This document shows, one piece after another, positions 38,606 through 46,749 of a stretch of 64,000 nucleotides of DNA. A program made the position numbers and the translations under genes. The notes beneath the pieces are model-generated. The model did no database searches. It was not told the DNA's origin and worked only from the letters and a program-made list of their open reading frames with translations. How positions within the stretch are numbered: position 1 is the first letter of the stretch; each line of letters begins with the position of its first letter. Location of the stretch: assembly GCF_000332975.1 (NCBI RefSeq), contig NZ_BANR01000001.1, positions 124,001-188,000 of the forward strand, written 5' to 3'. Source of the DNA: Gordonia aichiensis NBRC 108223. GTDB lineage: Bacteria > Actinomycetota > Actinomycetes > Mycobacteriales > Mycobacteriaceae.

Positions 38606-38612
38606 GGAGTAG

Positions 38613-38748
38613 CTCGGCCGACGGCGCGCGCAGAAGTAGGGGATACGGTCTTTCCTCGGGTTTTGCGCGCTTCTCCTAGAAGTAACCCCGGGAAAGGCGC
38701 AGAACCCGGGGAAGGAATCCTCTCCCTACTTTCCGCGCGACGGCTCTA
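38613..38748. terminator. Large imperfect inverted repeat between convergent genes
   Basis: Two arms of about 50 bp are imperfect reverse complements: the left reads roughly CGCAGAAGTAGGGG..CTTTCCTCGGGTTTTGCGC, the right is its complement with small gaps. An inner TTCTCCTAGAA lies in the loop region. It fills most of the 170-bp gap between dgdA and the convergent isochorismate synthase gene, so bidirectional termination is the likely role, although it is much larger than needed. Confidence 0.6.
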
Positions 38749-38775
38749 GCTCCGGCCCATCACCGTGACGCCTTC

Positions 38776-39870
38776 CTACAGTTGGACGCCCAGCGCCCGT
38801 AAGACCGTCGCGAGCTTCGCCGATGTCTCGTCGAGCTCTGCCTGCGGGTCCGAATCGGCGACGATGCCGCCGCCGGCCCATGTGCGCACGTGATGTCTAT
38901 CGTCGGACAGCTGTAGGGCACGGATCGTCACCATCCATTCGCCGTCGCCCGCCGCCCCAGACCACCCGACCGCGCCCGCATAGAACCCGCGTGGTTCCTC
39001 GTGTGCGGAAATGAACTCTGCGGCAGCGTGTCCCGGAGTCCCGCACACCGCGGGTGTCGGGCTCAACAGCAACGCGAGGTCCAGTGCGGTGATCGTCGGA
39101 TCGGCCAGAACGCCACGGATCGGTGTTGCCAGATGCCACATCTCACCCGTGGATGCCAGTACCGGCTCGTCGGGAACATCGAGTTCGCGGCAGATGGGTT
39201 CCAACGCGTCGCGGAGGTGATCGACGACGAAGGCGTGCTCGGCCCGATCCTTCGTCGATGCCAGAAGTGATTGGCCCGTAGCATGATCGGTGACCGGATC
39301 GGTGGATCGTGCTGCTGATCCGGCGTAGGGGCGACACGTCACCTCCAGCCCTTGCTTGCGTAGCAACACTTCCGGGCTTGCGCCGAGCAGCCACCGAGCC
39401 CGTGGATCCGAGTTCTCGTCGGTGCTCAGGTCGACGAGAAACGCTGAGTGCTCGGCATTGCCGTATGCCAGCGCCTCGAGTAGTCGATCCGGATCGACGG
39501 GCTCCTCGACGTCGAATTCGACGGAGCGTGCGAGAACGACCTTGGACAACGCGCCCGAATCGATCTCGTCGATCGCGCGGGCAACGCGATCTCGATGCAC
39601 CGCCGGGTCGGGTGACCACGTCACGTGTCGGGCGCGAGCGGTTGCCGGCGCACTGCCACCAATCGCCGAGCCGCTGTGTGTGATGGTCTCGGGGACCAGG
39701 AGCGCGGCGTCGTCGGCGGTGGTGAAAGGGATCGCTCCGGTGACCGCGCCGATTCGTCCGGAACGCAGTGCCTCGGCAGCCTCGGTCGCATCGGTGAATC
39801 CCTGTGATGCGCCGCGTGCTCGAACAGTGCCGTGCGGCCGGGACAGGACGAAGACCTCCGAAGCTGGCAT
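38776..39870 (-). CDS. Isochorismate synthase (MenF/EntC family)
   Basis: 364 residues of the chorismate-binding family. Signatures: IDSGALSKVVLARSVEF, ASTGEMWHLATPIRGVL (catalytic region), LLLSPTPAVCGTPGHAAAEFI, and RGFYAGAVGWSG. It isomerises chorismate to isochorismate, the first step to menaquinone or to salicylate/2,3-dihydroxybenzoate siderophores. No men or siderophore-synthesis gene adjoins it, so the pathway is undecided; an iron-uptake system is encoded 4 kb away but not in the same operon. It is divergent from the SAM-riboswitch operon. Confidence 0.85.
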   Translation of the reverse strand: MPASEVFVLSRPHGTVRARGASQGFTDATEAAEALRSGRIGAVTGAIPFTTADDAALLVPETITHSGSAIGGSAPATARARHVTWSPDPAVHRDRVARAIDEIDSGALSKVVLARSVEFDVEEPVDPDRLLEALAYGNAEHSAFLVDLSTDENSDPRARWLLGASPEVLLRKQGLEVTCRPYAGSAARSTDPVTDHATGQSLLASTKDRAEHAFVVDHLRDALEPICRELDVPDEPVLASTGEMWHLATPIRGVLADPTITALDLALLLSPTPAVCGTPGHAAAEFISAHEEPRGFYAGAVGWSGAAGDGEWMVTIRALQLSDDRHHVRTWAGGGIVADSDPQAELDETSAKLATVLRALGVQL

Positions 39871-39948
39871 GGAATCACGCTACCCACATGCGCCGGAGTC
39901 GCGCATCGTGCCGTCGTACGGGCGAGTTTCGTGCACGCTGAGCAGAAA

Positions 39949-39977
39949 TTGACAGCCCTGCGGCTCATCGGTGATTC
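39949..39977 (+). promoter_or_regulatory. Promoter of the SAM-riboswitch transcript
   Basis: TTGACA, 17 bp, then TGATTC as a -10. The predicted start falls about 7 bp further on, at the first base pair of the riboswitch P1 helix, which supports both calls. Confidence 0.65.
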
Positions 39978-39984
39978 TTGGAAC

Positions 39985-40092
39985 AGGTCATGAGTGCCAG
40001 CGACAAGCCCCGGCTAGCTGGTCGGCAACCCTCCTCCGCGGTGGGGTGCTCCGGGTGACGACCTGGCCATATCCGAGGTGGGTATGGCAAGC
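39985..40092 (+). ncRNA. S-adenosylmethionine riboswitch, SAM-IV type
   Basis: The leader reads AGGTCATGAGTGCCAGCGAC followed by AAGCCCCGGCTAGCTGGTC, CGGCAACCCTCC and GGTGGGGTGCTCCGGGTGACGACCT. P1 is AGGTC/GACCT, P2 is CCAGC/GCTGG, P3 is ACCC..CC/GG..GGGT, and GCCCCGG with CCGGG can form the pseudoknot. A further hairpin (GCCATA..TATGGC) follows. This is the conserved core of the actinobacterial SAM-IV class, related to SAM-I, which binds S-adenosylmethionine and shuts off sulfur-metabolism genes. The ribosome-binding site AAGGAG lies just after it, so control is probably translational. Confidence 0.88.
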
Positions 40093-40115
40093 GTGGATTC
40101 CAAGGAGATTGTTCG

Positions 40116-41444
40116 ATGACTGCTGTCGTCACCCGTTCGTTCACCGATTTCTCACAGATCGAGGCTGTTTCGCCTGATCAGACCCCGACGATCGCCGCAT
40201 TGGCCGAGGTCGTCGGCGCAACAGAACGCGCGCCGCTCGCCGACGGTACGACGGTGCGCTACGCCAATCTCGACTACGCGGCGAGCGCTCCCGCTCTTAC
40301 CGCGGTCGCCGACGCCGTCACCGAGGCTTTGCGCACGTACGCCAGCGTGCACCGCGGTGCGGGCCATCTCTCGCAGATCACGACGCGACGCTACGAACAG
40401 TGCCGCGAGACCGTTCGACGCTTCGTCCGTGGACGAGCCGACGACGCCGTCGTGTTCACCAGAAACACCACCGACGCGATCAACCTCGCGGCGCATGTGA
40501 CACCCGGCGACGTCGTCGTCCTCGACATCGAACACCACGCGAACCTGCTTCCGTGGGTTGAACGCAAGGACAAGTGGACGCGCATCGTCGAAGTGGCTTC
40601 GACCATCGACGAGACCCTGGCCGCCGTCGAGCGTGAGCTCGAAGCCAAGCCCGTTTCGCTGCTCGCGGTCACCGCGGCGTCGAATGTGACCGGCGAGGTC
40701 CTTCCCATCTCGCGACTCGCATCGATCGCGCACCGGCACGGGGCCCGAATCCTGGTCGACGCAGCGCAACTCGTCGCGCATCGCCCGGTGTCGATCGTCA
40801 GCCACGGCATCGACTACCTGGTCTTCTCGGGCCACAAGCTCTACGCACCGTTCGGCGCGGGTGTGCTGATCGGACGCACCGACTGGCTCGACGCCGCGCA
40901 GCCCTACCTCGCCGGTGGTGGCGCCACTGCAGACGTCGACGTCGAGTCCGGTTGCGCATCGGTCTCGTGGCACACGGGCGCATCGCGGCACGAAGCAGGA
41001 TCTCCGAATGTACTGGGCGCCATCGCGATTGCGGCGGCATGTGAGGCGATCACCGAGCTCGGGCACGAATGGATCGGTGCACACGAGGCGTACCTGTGCG
41101 CGCTGTTGGACGACGGACTCGCCGAGATCGAGGGTGTGCGCCCCCTGCGCGTCTTCGACGACGGTGTCGAGCGAGTCGGCATCGCCGGGTTCACCGTCGA
41201 CGGTCACACCCCGCGCGAGGTCGCGGAGTACCTGAGTGCAGAGCACGGCATCGGTGTGCGCGACGGCAAGTTCTGCGCGCACCCTCTGCTCAATCGCCTC
41301 GGCCATCCCGATGGCGCGGTGCGCGCAAGCTTCGGTCTCGGTAGCTCTTCCGACGATGTCGACCGCCTGCTCCATGCGCTGCGCTGCCTGTGCGATCACA
41401 CTGCCGACGCTTCCGCACCCCGCCACCGAAAGGCCCACCGATGA
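40116..41444 (+). CDS. Class V aminotransferase / cysteine-desulfurase-like PLP enzyme under SAM riboswitch control
   Basis: 442 residues. Class V features: NLDYAASAPALTAVADAV (N-terminal), TRNTTDAINLAAHV, VVVLDIEHHANLLPW, LLAVTAASNVTGEVLPI, the cofactor aspartate in ILVDAAQLVAHRP and the PLP lysine in DYLVFSGHKLYAPFGAGVLIG. A cysteine occurs in RDGKFCAHPLLNR, where SufS/CsdA-type desulfurases bear their catalytic cysteine. It therefore may release sulfur from cysteine or a related thiol, or cleave another sulfur amino acid. The SAM riboswitch upstream implies induction when methionine/SAM is low. It overlaps the next gene by 4 bp (ATGA). Confidence 0.85.
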   Translation: MTAVVTRSFTDFSQIEAVSPDQTPTIAALAEVVGATERAPLADGTTVRYANLDYAASAPALTAVADAVTEALRTYASVHRGAGHLSQITTRRYEQCRETVRRFVRGRADDAVVFTRNTTDAINLAAHVTPGDVVVLDIEHHANLLPWVERKDKWTRIVEVASTIDETLAAVERELEAKPVSLLAVTAASNVTGEVLPISRLASIAHRHGARILVDAAQLVAHRPVSIVSHGIDYLVFSGHKLYAPFGAGVLIGRTDWLDAAQPYLAGGGATADVDVESGCASVSWHTGASRHEAGSPNVLGAIAIAAACEAITELGHEWIGAHEAYLCALLDDGLAEIEGVRPLRVFDDGVERVGIAGFTVDGHTPREVAEYLSAEHGIGVRDGKFCAHPLLNRLGHPDGAVRASFGLGSSSDDVDRLLHALRCLCDHTADASAPRHRKAHR

Positions 41445-41923
41445 CTATCCACACCACTTCTCCGCGAGATCAGGTGACCGGCGAGCTACTCGCTGCCGAC
41501 ACAGGTCTGATCACAATCGGCCGCCCCGCGCTGCGCGTCGCCGTCGTCGGCGACGCAGCGGCAGCGGAACTGCCGATCGTGGTGCGACGTTCGACGCTGC
41601 GCGACGCCCAGCGCACCAGGTCGTTGCTCCGGGCAGGAACCCGTGACACGGCGAACTTCTCGGTAGCGCTCGCGGTCGAGGTCGCCATCGCACCTCATCC
41701 GGGTTCGGCGCGCGCGTCGGTGTCGGCGGTGCCTGTGAACGAGAGCGCCTCGGAGACCGTGCGTTATGTCGGGACTCCGCACGGCCTGGTCACGCTGATC
41801 CGCGACATCTACGCGGCCGAGGTCGCCGACGCCGTGATCATCGTGCCGATCGACGGCTCGGCAACCGAGCATCGCGTACGCGCAGAGGTGCTGCCGCAGT
41901 TCGAGACCCGACGCGCCGCGTGA
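41441..41923 (+). CDS. Small protein resembling the C-terminal part of luciferase-like (LLM) flavin oxidoreductases
   Basis: 160 residues. The closing region (YVGTPHGLVTLIRDIYAAEVADAVIIVPIDG and then VRAEVLPQFETR) resembles the C-terminal end of LLM flavin-dependent monooxygenases, where a GTP-helix-ADG strand-P pattern ends the barrel. The N-terminal 80 residues are weaker but also fit strands of that family (RPALRVAVVGD). The complete TIM barrel is absent, so it is either a stand-alone domain or a reduced partner protein. GAAAGG precedes the ATG, and the overlap with the desulfurase-like gene shows co-translation. LLM enzymes of the SsuD type release sulfite from sulfonates, which fits a sulfur-starvation operon, but activity cannot be claimed. 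Confidence 0.6.
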   Translation: MTIHTTSPRDQVTGELLAADTGLITIGRPALRVAVVGDAAAAELPIVVRRSTLRDAQRTRSLLRAGTRDTANFSVALAVEVAIAPHPGSARASVSAVPVNESASETVRYVGTPHGLVTLIRDIYAAEVADAVIIVPIDGSATEHRVRAEVLPQFETRRAA

Positions 41924-41963
41924 TCCCGACGACCCGTAGATAGAACTGAGCAGTGCCGGGGTC

Positions 41964-43136
41964 TCAGTGGGCCGCGTAGGCGCGGGCGAGGTCGAGACGC
42001 TGCCACGACTGAGCGCCGCGACTTTGGTCGTCGAGCGGATAGCCTGCGGGATAAGCGGTGCGGCGCAGGAGGTCGGTTGCCTGCGCGCGGGTCAGCCCGG
42101 GATGCACCCGCAGCACCAGATCGACGGCCGTCTGCGGCACGACGAACGGCGCGTCCGCCGATCCGATACGGCTCAGCCCGTAACTCATGCGCTCGCGGTA
42201 GTCGCTGACGGCTGCGGCGTCGCTGCGATACGCGATGTCGCGTGCGATGCACACAGACAGTGCTGCACCACAACGCCATTCGAGTTCGGCGCGCAGTTCG
42301 CGTCCCGCGGCGTCGATCAGTGGTCGGAATCTCGGGTCGGCATACCTGTCGGCAACGGCGGCGTCAGCGACCATGCGTCCGCCGATCACATCGAGCGGAT
42401 AGTGCACGCCGAGAACCACCCGGTGGTAGCCGGCCTCACTGCCGCGGGCGAGGAGTTGCGGGGCGAACTCGGGCACCATCAGGGCGAGGAGTCCGGTGCG
42501 GATCATTGCCGAGGCGGTATGGCCGGACGGGAATGACGAACCGGTCGACAGCACGTCCTTGTCGGTCTTGCCCGGCAGGTTGTAGACCTTGATCCGGTTC
42601 GGTGCCACCACATAGGGCCGCGGATTGTCGGAGATCTCCTTCTCCACAAGAGTCGACGCCGCCACACCCTGACCGCGTGCGGCAAGGGTGTCGACGAGTG
42701 CGGTCACCTTCGGCAGACGCTTCTCGGTCAGTGCGCGACGCATGTCGGCGCCCAGTTCGGTGCCGAACGCGTCGGTCATGGCGTACAGCTGGGTCTGTGA
42801 CACTCCGTCGATGGCATACGCATCGTCGAGCGCTCGCTTCTGCAGTGCCGGATCATGTTGCGCCGCATTGTTGATGGCGATCGCCTTCGCCAGGTTCTCC
42901 GAGATCGTGGCGGGGTGGTGTGCTCGGATGTCGGTGAAACCCGAGATCACCGGCCAGTAGAGTACGTCGCTGCCGTGTATGTCCGACTGGTAGACGGTGG
43001 CGAGTGCCCCGACCGGGAAGGGCGAGGGGGTCGGCTTGGGTGGCGCGGCTTGTGCCGCCGCGGAGGCACCGAACATCGCACACAGTGCCGTCGTTGCCAT
43101 GACGAGTCCGGTTGCGAGCTGTCGGGTCAATCTCAT
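41964..43136 (-). CDS. Secreted PAP2-type acid phosphatase
   Basis: 390 residues. A Sec signal peptide (hydrophobic stretch ending ASAAAQAA near residue 31) is followed by a helical domain and the PAP2/class A acid phosphatase motifs: KEISDNPRPY, SSFPSGHTAS and GYHRVVLGVHYPLDVIGG, with catalytic histidines in the second and third. It should release phosphate from phosphomonoesters outside the cell. It lies 54 bp after phoD on the same strand, forming a probable phosphate-scavenging operon. Confidence 0.85.
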   Translation of the reverse strand: MRLTRQLATGLVMATTALCAMFGASAAAQAAPPKPTPSPFPVGALATVYQSDIHGSDVLYWPVISGFTDIRAHHPATISENLAKAIAINNAAQHDPALQKRALDDAYAIDGVSQTQLYAMTDAFGTELGADMRRALTEKRLPKVTALVDTLAARGQGVAASTLVEKEISDNPRPYVVAPNRIKVYNLPGKTDKDVLSTGSSFPSGHTASAMIRTGLLALMVPEFAPQLLARGSEAGYHRVVLGVHYPLDVIGGRMVADAAVADRYADPRFRPLIDAAGRELRAELEWRCGAALSVCIARDIAYRSDAAAVSDYRERMSYGLSRIGSADAPFVVPQTAVDLVLRVHPGLTRAQATDLLRRTAYPAGYPLDDQSRGAQSWQRLDLARAYAAH

Positions 43137-43190
43137 CGGAGTCCCTGTCGATCGAGGTGTGGTCTGGATGCTGGTTGTTCCTGTAAATAG

Positions 43191-44903
43191 CTACGCACGA
43201 ATAAGTTTCGGGTTACCCGCGCGGGTCGACCAGCCGAATGCCCGCCGCGCCGTCGATCTCGGATCGAGCACATCGTCGACGTAGAACCATTCCATCGTGG
43301 CGCGGGCAGTGGTCACGGTCATCACCCCGAATCCGTGACGTGTCAGTTCGACATCCTTGATCCAGGGGTTGGCCAGCTTGATGGCCTCCTGTCCGGCGGA
43401 GAGCACCGCGGCTGTCGGAGCGTCGAGCGCGCGGTTGACCGCGATCGTGTCGTGCGGGCTGGCGGCGGTGATGCTCGGGACGGTGAATTCGCATGCGACG
43501 GTCCGCCCGGAGCGGTCCCTGCCGTAGTGAGGAACGTTGAGCGGCAACTCACTTGCCCACGAGCTGTGAATGTCACCCGCGACCAACACCACGTTGCGCT
43601 TGCCTGCCCGGTCGATCGCGGACAACAGTTGCCGACGCTCCGCGGCGTATCCGTCCCACTGATCGCTGTTGACCGGGATACCGTCCTGCGGCAGCCCGGC
43701 CTTCTCATGCAACCAATCGGCGAGCCGTGGGTCGGTGGATTCGGGAATCGTCAACGGCACCATCATCACCTCGCTACCGATCACCTGCCATCGGGTCGAC
43801 GACGTCGTGACCGACGTCTCCAGCCAGGTGTACTGCTCGGCGCCGGTGATGCTCTGGGCCGGATCGTCGACGCGTGTCGACGACTGCTTGTCCCTATAGG
43901 AGCGCAGATCGGGGATGATGAGCTCGGTCAGCGTGCCGAAGCGCAGTCGCCGATACAGGTGCTCGCCGTTCTCGAGTGAATTGGGGCGCACCGGCATCCA
44001 CTCGAAGTACGCCTGCGTCGAGGCTCGTTTACGTGCGGCCCAGCTGCCCTGCGTGCGCGGATTGTGGTTCTCGGCGCCGTCCTTGTAGGAGTCATTGGCC
44101 GACTCATGGTCATCCCACATGCAGATGAACGGGTGCGCGGCATGTGCACGGGCCAGGTCGGGATCGCGGTGGTACTTTCCCTGTCGGATGCGGTAGTCGG
44201 CGAGGGTGACCGTCGCATGTGGTGGTTCGACTCTGCGTACCGTCTCACCGAATGCGCCTGCGTAGCCGCCCGATTCGTATTCGTAGGTGTAGTCGCCGAG
44301 GTGCAGCACGAAGTCGATGTCGTCACGGTCGGCCATCGCTCGATACGAGATGAAGTGTCCTGCTTCGTAGTTGGAGCACGAGCAGACTCCGAACCGGAGA
44401 CGGTCGATGGCCGCCGAGTTCGCCGGTGCGGTCTTGGTCCTGCCCACCGGCGACACCGCTCCCGCGGCCGGGCCGTCGAGGACCGTGAAGCGGTAGAAGT
44501 AACGTGTCGCTGGGGCGAGTCCTGCGGCGTCGACCTTGACGGTGTGATCGCGTTGCGCCGACGTCGCCACGTTTCCGGATGCGACCACGCTGCCGAATGC
44601 GTTGTCCCGTGCGACTTCCCAGCGCAGCGTTGTCGGATCGCCGAGTCCTGAGCCGGGCGTCGCACGCGCATGGGGCGTGACGCGCGTCCACAGGATCACA
44701 CGGTCGGGGAGTGGATCGCCAGACGCGACCGAATGCACGAAAGCGCTCGAACCGCCACGGGCTGCCGTTGCGGCGGGGACCGCGGTCGACGCGACGGCGG
44801 CTGTACCAGCGGCCACGCTTGCCGACTTCAGGAACGTCCTGCGCGTCACACCTGCGTGTTGCGACGAGGGGGTTTCGACGGTTTTCGGAAGTCTGAGAGC
44901 CAC
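43191..44903 (-). CDS. phoD: Alkaline phosphatase D (TAT-exported)
   Basis: 570 residues. The N-terminus contains a twin-arginine signal (VTRRTFLKSASVAAGTAA). The PhoD N-terminal domain begins FVHSVASGDPLPDRVILWTRV. Metal-binding motifs of the catalytic domain follow: FGVCSCSNYEAG, FVLHLGDYTYEYES, MWDDHESANDSY and VLVAGDIHSSWASEL. PhoD is a Ca2+/Fe3+ phosphomonoesterase and phosphodiesterase induced by phosphate starvation. A PHO-box-like repeat lies in the 126-bp upstream gap. First gene of the phoD-PAP2 pair. Confidence 0.92.
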   Translation of the reverse strand: MALRLPKTVETPSSQHAGVTRRTFLKSASVAAGTAAVASTAVPAATAARGGSSAFVHSVASGDPLPDRVILWTRVTPHARATPGSGLGDPTTLRWEVARDNAFGSVVASGNVATSAQRDHTVKVDAAGLAPATRYFYRFTVLDGPAAGAVSPVGRTKTAPANSAAIDRLRFGVCSCSNYEAGHFISYRAMADRDDIDFVLHLGDYTYEYESGGYAGAFGETVRRVEPPHATVTLADYRIRQGKYHRDPDLARAHAAHPFICMWDDHESANDSYKDGAENHNPRTQGSWAARKRASTQAYFEWMPVRPNSLENGEHLYRRLRFGTLTELIIPDLRSYRDKQSSTRVDDPAQSITGAEQYTWLETSVTTSSTRWQVIGSEVMMVPLTIPESTDPRLADWLHEKAGLPQDGIPVNSDQWDGYAAERRQLLSAIDRAGKRNVVLVAGDIHSSWASELPLNVPHYGRDRSGRTVACEFTVPSITAASPHDTIAVNRALDAPTAAVLSAGQEAIKLANPWIKDVELTRHGFGVMTVTTARATMEWFYVDDVLDPRSTARRAFGWSTRAGNPKLIRA

Positions 44904-44922
44904 GAGGTGTCAGTCAAAACCC

Positions 44923-44955
44923 GATAGGTGACTGGATCGGGTAGTTCAGGTGAAC
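44923..44955 (-). promoter_or_regulatory. PHO-box-like direct repeats upstream of phoD
   Basis: On the minus strand three contiguous 11-nt units read GTTCACCTGAA, CTACCCGATCC and AGTCACCTATC. Actinobacterial PhoP binds tandem 11-nt direct repeats of the form GTTCACC; the first unit is exact, the third has GTCACC, the middle is weak. The position, 20 bp upstream of phoD, fits PhoR-PhoP activation at low phosphate. Confidence 0.5.
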
Positions 44956-45029
44956 GACAAGTGACCACCTGCGGCCGCCGCCGGCACAGTGGGCGAGATA
45001 TGTGAGCGACCAGACTGCTCAGGCCGGGC

Positions 45030-46064
45030 TCAGGCCTCGCCACGCTCCCACTGTTCGATCAGACCGGCCTGTGATTCCTCGGTGAGCAGCCCGTAGAGCT
45101 TGAACCGAGCCATACCGCCGTCAGGGAAGATGTCCATGCGTGCCTCGGTCATCGGCCGGTCGAGGTCGATGACGAACCGGTGGCGGGTGTCCGGCTGCAA
45201 CTCGGTGCGCGGCAAGACGTCGAACCAATCGCCGTCCTCGCCGTCGCGGCCGCGGACCGTTGCGGCGCCCGGTGCATTGCCGATGAAGTAGCTGGTGTCG
45301 AGTTCGACGAGGCTGACCCGCCCTTGGCCTGCGAGGCGCACCTGTACCCAGTCGTTTCCGGAGTCACGGCGACGACTGGTCTCCCATCCCTCGCCCATGT
45401 GTCGCGCGCGTCCGGGCATCAGCAGATTGTTCGGCGAGCTGTAGAACATGTTGGAGCATGCGGTGATGAGGCCGCCGTTCTCGAGCGCCGCGAGGTCGAA
45501 GTGGCCATAGCGGAAGAAGTGCGGGTTGGGTACACCACGCCCGTGCACACGGAAGCGAGCAATACCGCCGTCCGGGTGCATGGTGAGCCTGACGTGAGTG
45601 AAGCGGTCCTTGGCGTCGACCTTGAACGGATTGCGGGTGTCGCCGTCGACGGGGGTCTTCTCGACGATGGTGGTCCACGCGGCATCGTCGACGAGTTCTT
45701 GTGCAGAGACAACGCCCTCGACGGCGGTCGCCTCCACCGAGATCTCGGGCGGATAGTTGCCTTTGAACCACGACGTGTCGACGACGACGCCGTAGATCAC
45801 GCCGGGGGCGCCGAGCCGGATGATCGCCTGGTCGACACCATCGACACGGCGTCGTCTCGTCTCCCACCCGTCGTAGACCTGGCCCTTGTGTCCGAAGGTG
45901 GCCGGACGGTACTCCGCCGGGCCTGTCTTGATCAGGTTCTGCACCTCAGCGAACAGGTCGTCGTTGGTCCACACCACCGCTCCGCCGAGATCGCGCAGGG
46001 CGAGGTCGGGCATGGACGTGAAGTGCGGGCGGCTACCTGACGGCGGTGGGGGCTGAGGAGTCAC
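45030..46064 (-). CDS. alc: Allantoicase
   Basis: 344 residues from the GTG at 46064; a later ATG at 46013 is also possible, and the frame remains open upstream over non-homologous sequence. Two related jelly-roll repeats typical of allantoicase are visible: FAEVQNLI..GHKGQVYDGWETRRRR..DQAIIRLG..DTSWFKGNYPPE, and FYSSPNNLL..ARHMGEGWETSRRR..DWVQVRLAGQG..DTSYFIGNAPG, each with THVRLTMHPDGGIARFRVHG-type endings. It hydrolyses allantoate to ureidoglycolate and urea in purine breakdown. No other ureide gene is in the window. It is divergent from a MarR gene. Confidence 0.9.
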   Translation of the reverse strand: MTPQPPPPSGSRPHFTSMPDLALRDLGGAVVWTNDDLFAEVQNLIKTGPAEYRPATFGHKGQVYDGWETRRRRVDGVDQAIIRLGAPGVIYGVVVDTSWFKGNYPPEISVEATAVEGVVSAQELVDDAAWTTIVEKTPVDGDTRNPFKVDAKDRFTHVRLTMHPDGGIARFRVHGRGVPNPHFFRYGHFDLAALENGGLITACSNMFYSSPNNLLMPGRARHMGEGWETSRRRDSGNDWVQVRLAGQGRVSLVELDTSYFIGNAPGAATVRGRDGEDGDWFDVLPRTELQPDTRHRFVIDLDRPMTEARMDIFPDGGMARFKLYGLLTEESQAGLIEQWERGEA

Positions 46065-46128
46065 GAATGTCGATGGTAGTGGGCTGTTTGCCAGGTGGAG
46101 AATCGGAGCGCATACTTGCGCACGGCAT

Positions 46129-46156
46129 TTGCGTGCAACATGCAACTATTTGCAGT
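46129..46156. promoter_or_regulatory. Clustered TTGC/GCAA half-sites between allantoicase and the MarR gene
   Basis: TTGCGTGCAA (inverted TTGC/GCAA arms) is followed by CATGCAA and TATTTGCA in the divergent intergenic region. Such repeats could bind the adjacent MarR protein, but no well-defined consensus exists to test against. Confidence 0.3.
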
Positions 46157-46272
46157 CGACAACATCTGTCGGCTTTGTCCGCTCGGTACCGATGCAGCCC
46201 ATCGGCACACAACCGGCGTCGGCGGATGCTCCAGCGACCAATAATCAAAGACCAGCGCAGAAGGTGGTGACC

Positions 46273-46749
46273 GTGCTCGAACCGGAGTCGATCGATCAGC
46301 TCTTCGAATCACTCAGCCGCTACCTGCGCATTCGTGACCGTGCCATACACACAACGTTTCGCACCAGGGAGGGCGAGTTCGAGACCGCGGCCTTCCGCGG
46401 ACTGTTCCATCTCGACCGACACGCCATGCGGTCGAGTGAACTCGCCGTGGCGCTGAGCGCCGATCCGTCGACTGTCTCGCGCCACGTGGCGCAGCTCGTC
46501 GAGCTCGGTCTGGTGCGTCGGGAAGCCGACCCCGATGACGGACGTGCAACCCTGCTGGTGATCACCGAGGCGGGACGTCAACGCGTCGAGGGCATGCGCG
46601 CGATTCGGCGCCGGGCCTTCGACGCCGCGATGGCTGACTGGAGTCAGGAAGAACTGTCGACGCTGGTGGTGCTGTTCGACCGCTTCGTCGACGCCGCCGA
46701 GCAACTCATCGTGCCGGCCGCCGACCACGCCGGGAAGGAAACGACATGA
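46273..46749 (+). CDS. MarR-family transcriptional regulator
   Basis: 158 residues from the GTG at 46273, chosen because AGAAGG lies 8 nt upstream; the in-frame GTG at 46267 and ATG at 46192 are alternatives. The winged helix shows the MarR pattern: MRSSELAVALSADPSTVSRHVAQLVELGLVRREADPDDGRATLLVITEAGR. It probably represses the drug exporter gene whose ATG overlaps its stop by 4 bp, and may also affect the divergent allantoicase gene. The ligand is unknown. Confidence 0.88.
   Translation: MLEPESIDQLFESLSRYLRIRDRAIHTTFRTREGEFETAAFRGLFHLDRHAMRSSELAVALSADPSTVSRHVAQLVELGLVRREADPDDGRATLLVITEAGRQRVEGMRAIRRRAFDAAMADWSQEELSTLVVLFDRFVDAAEQLIVPAADHAGKETT

Noticed and set aside
40152..41438. Long open frame on the minus strand opposite the riboswitch-controlled PLP enzyme
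   Set aside because: The plus-strand gene has the riboswitch, ribosome-binding site and PLP motifs; the antisense frame is a shadow.
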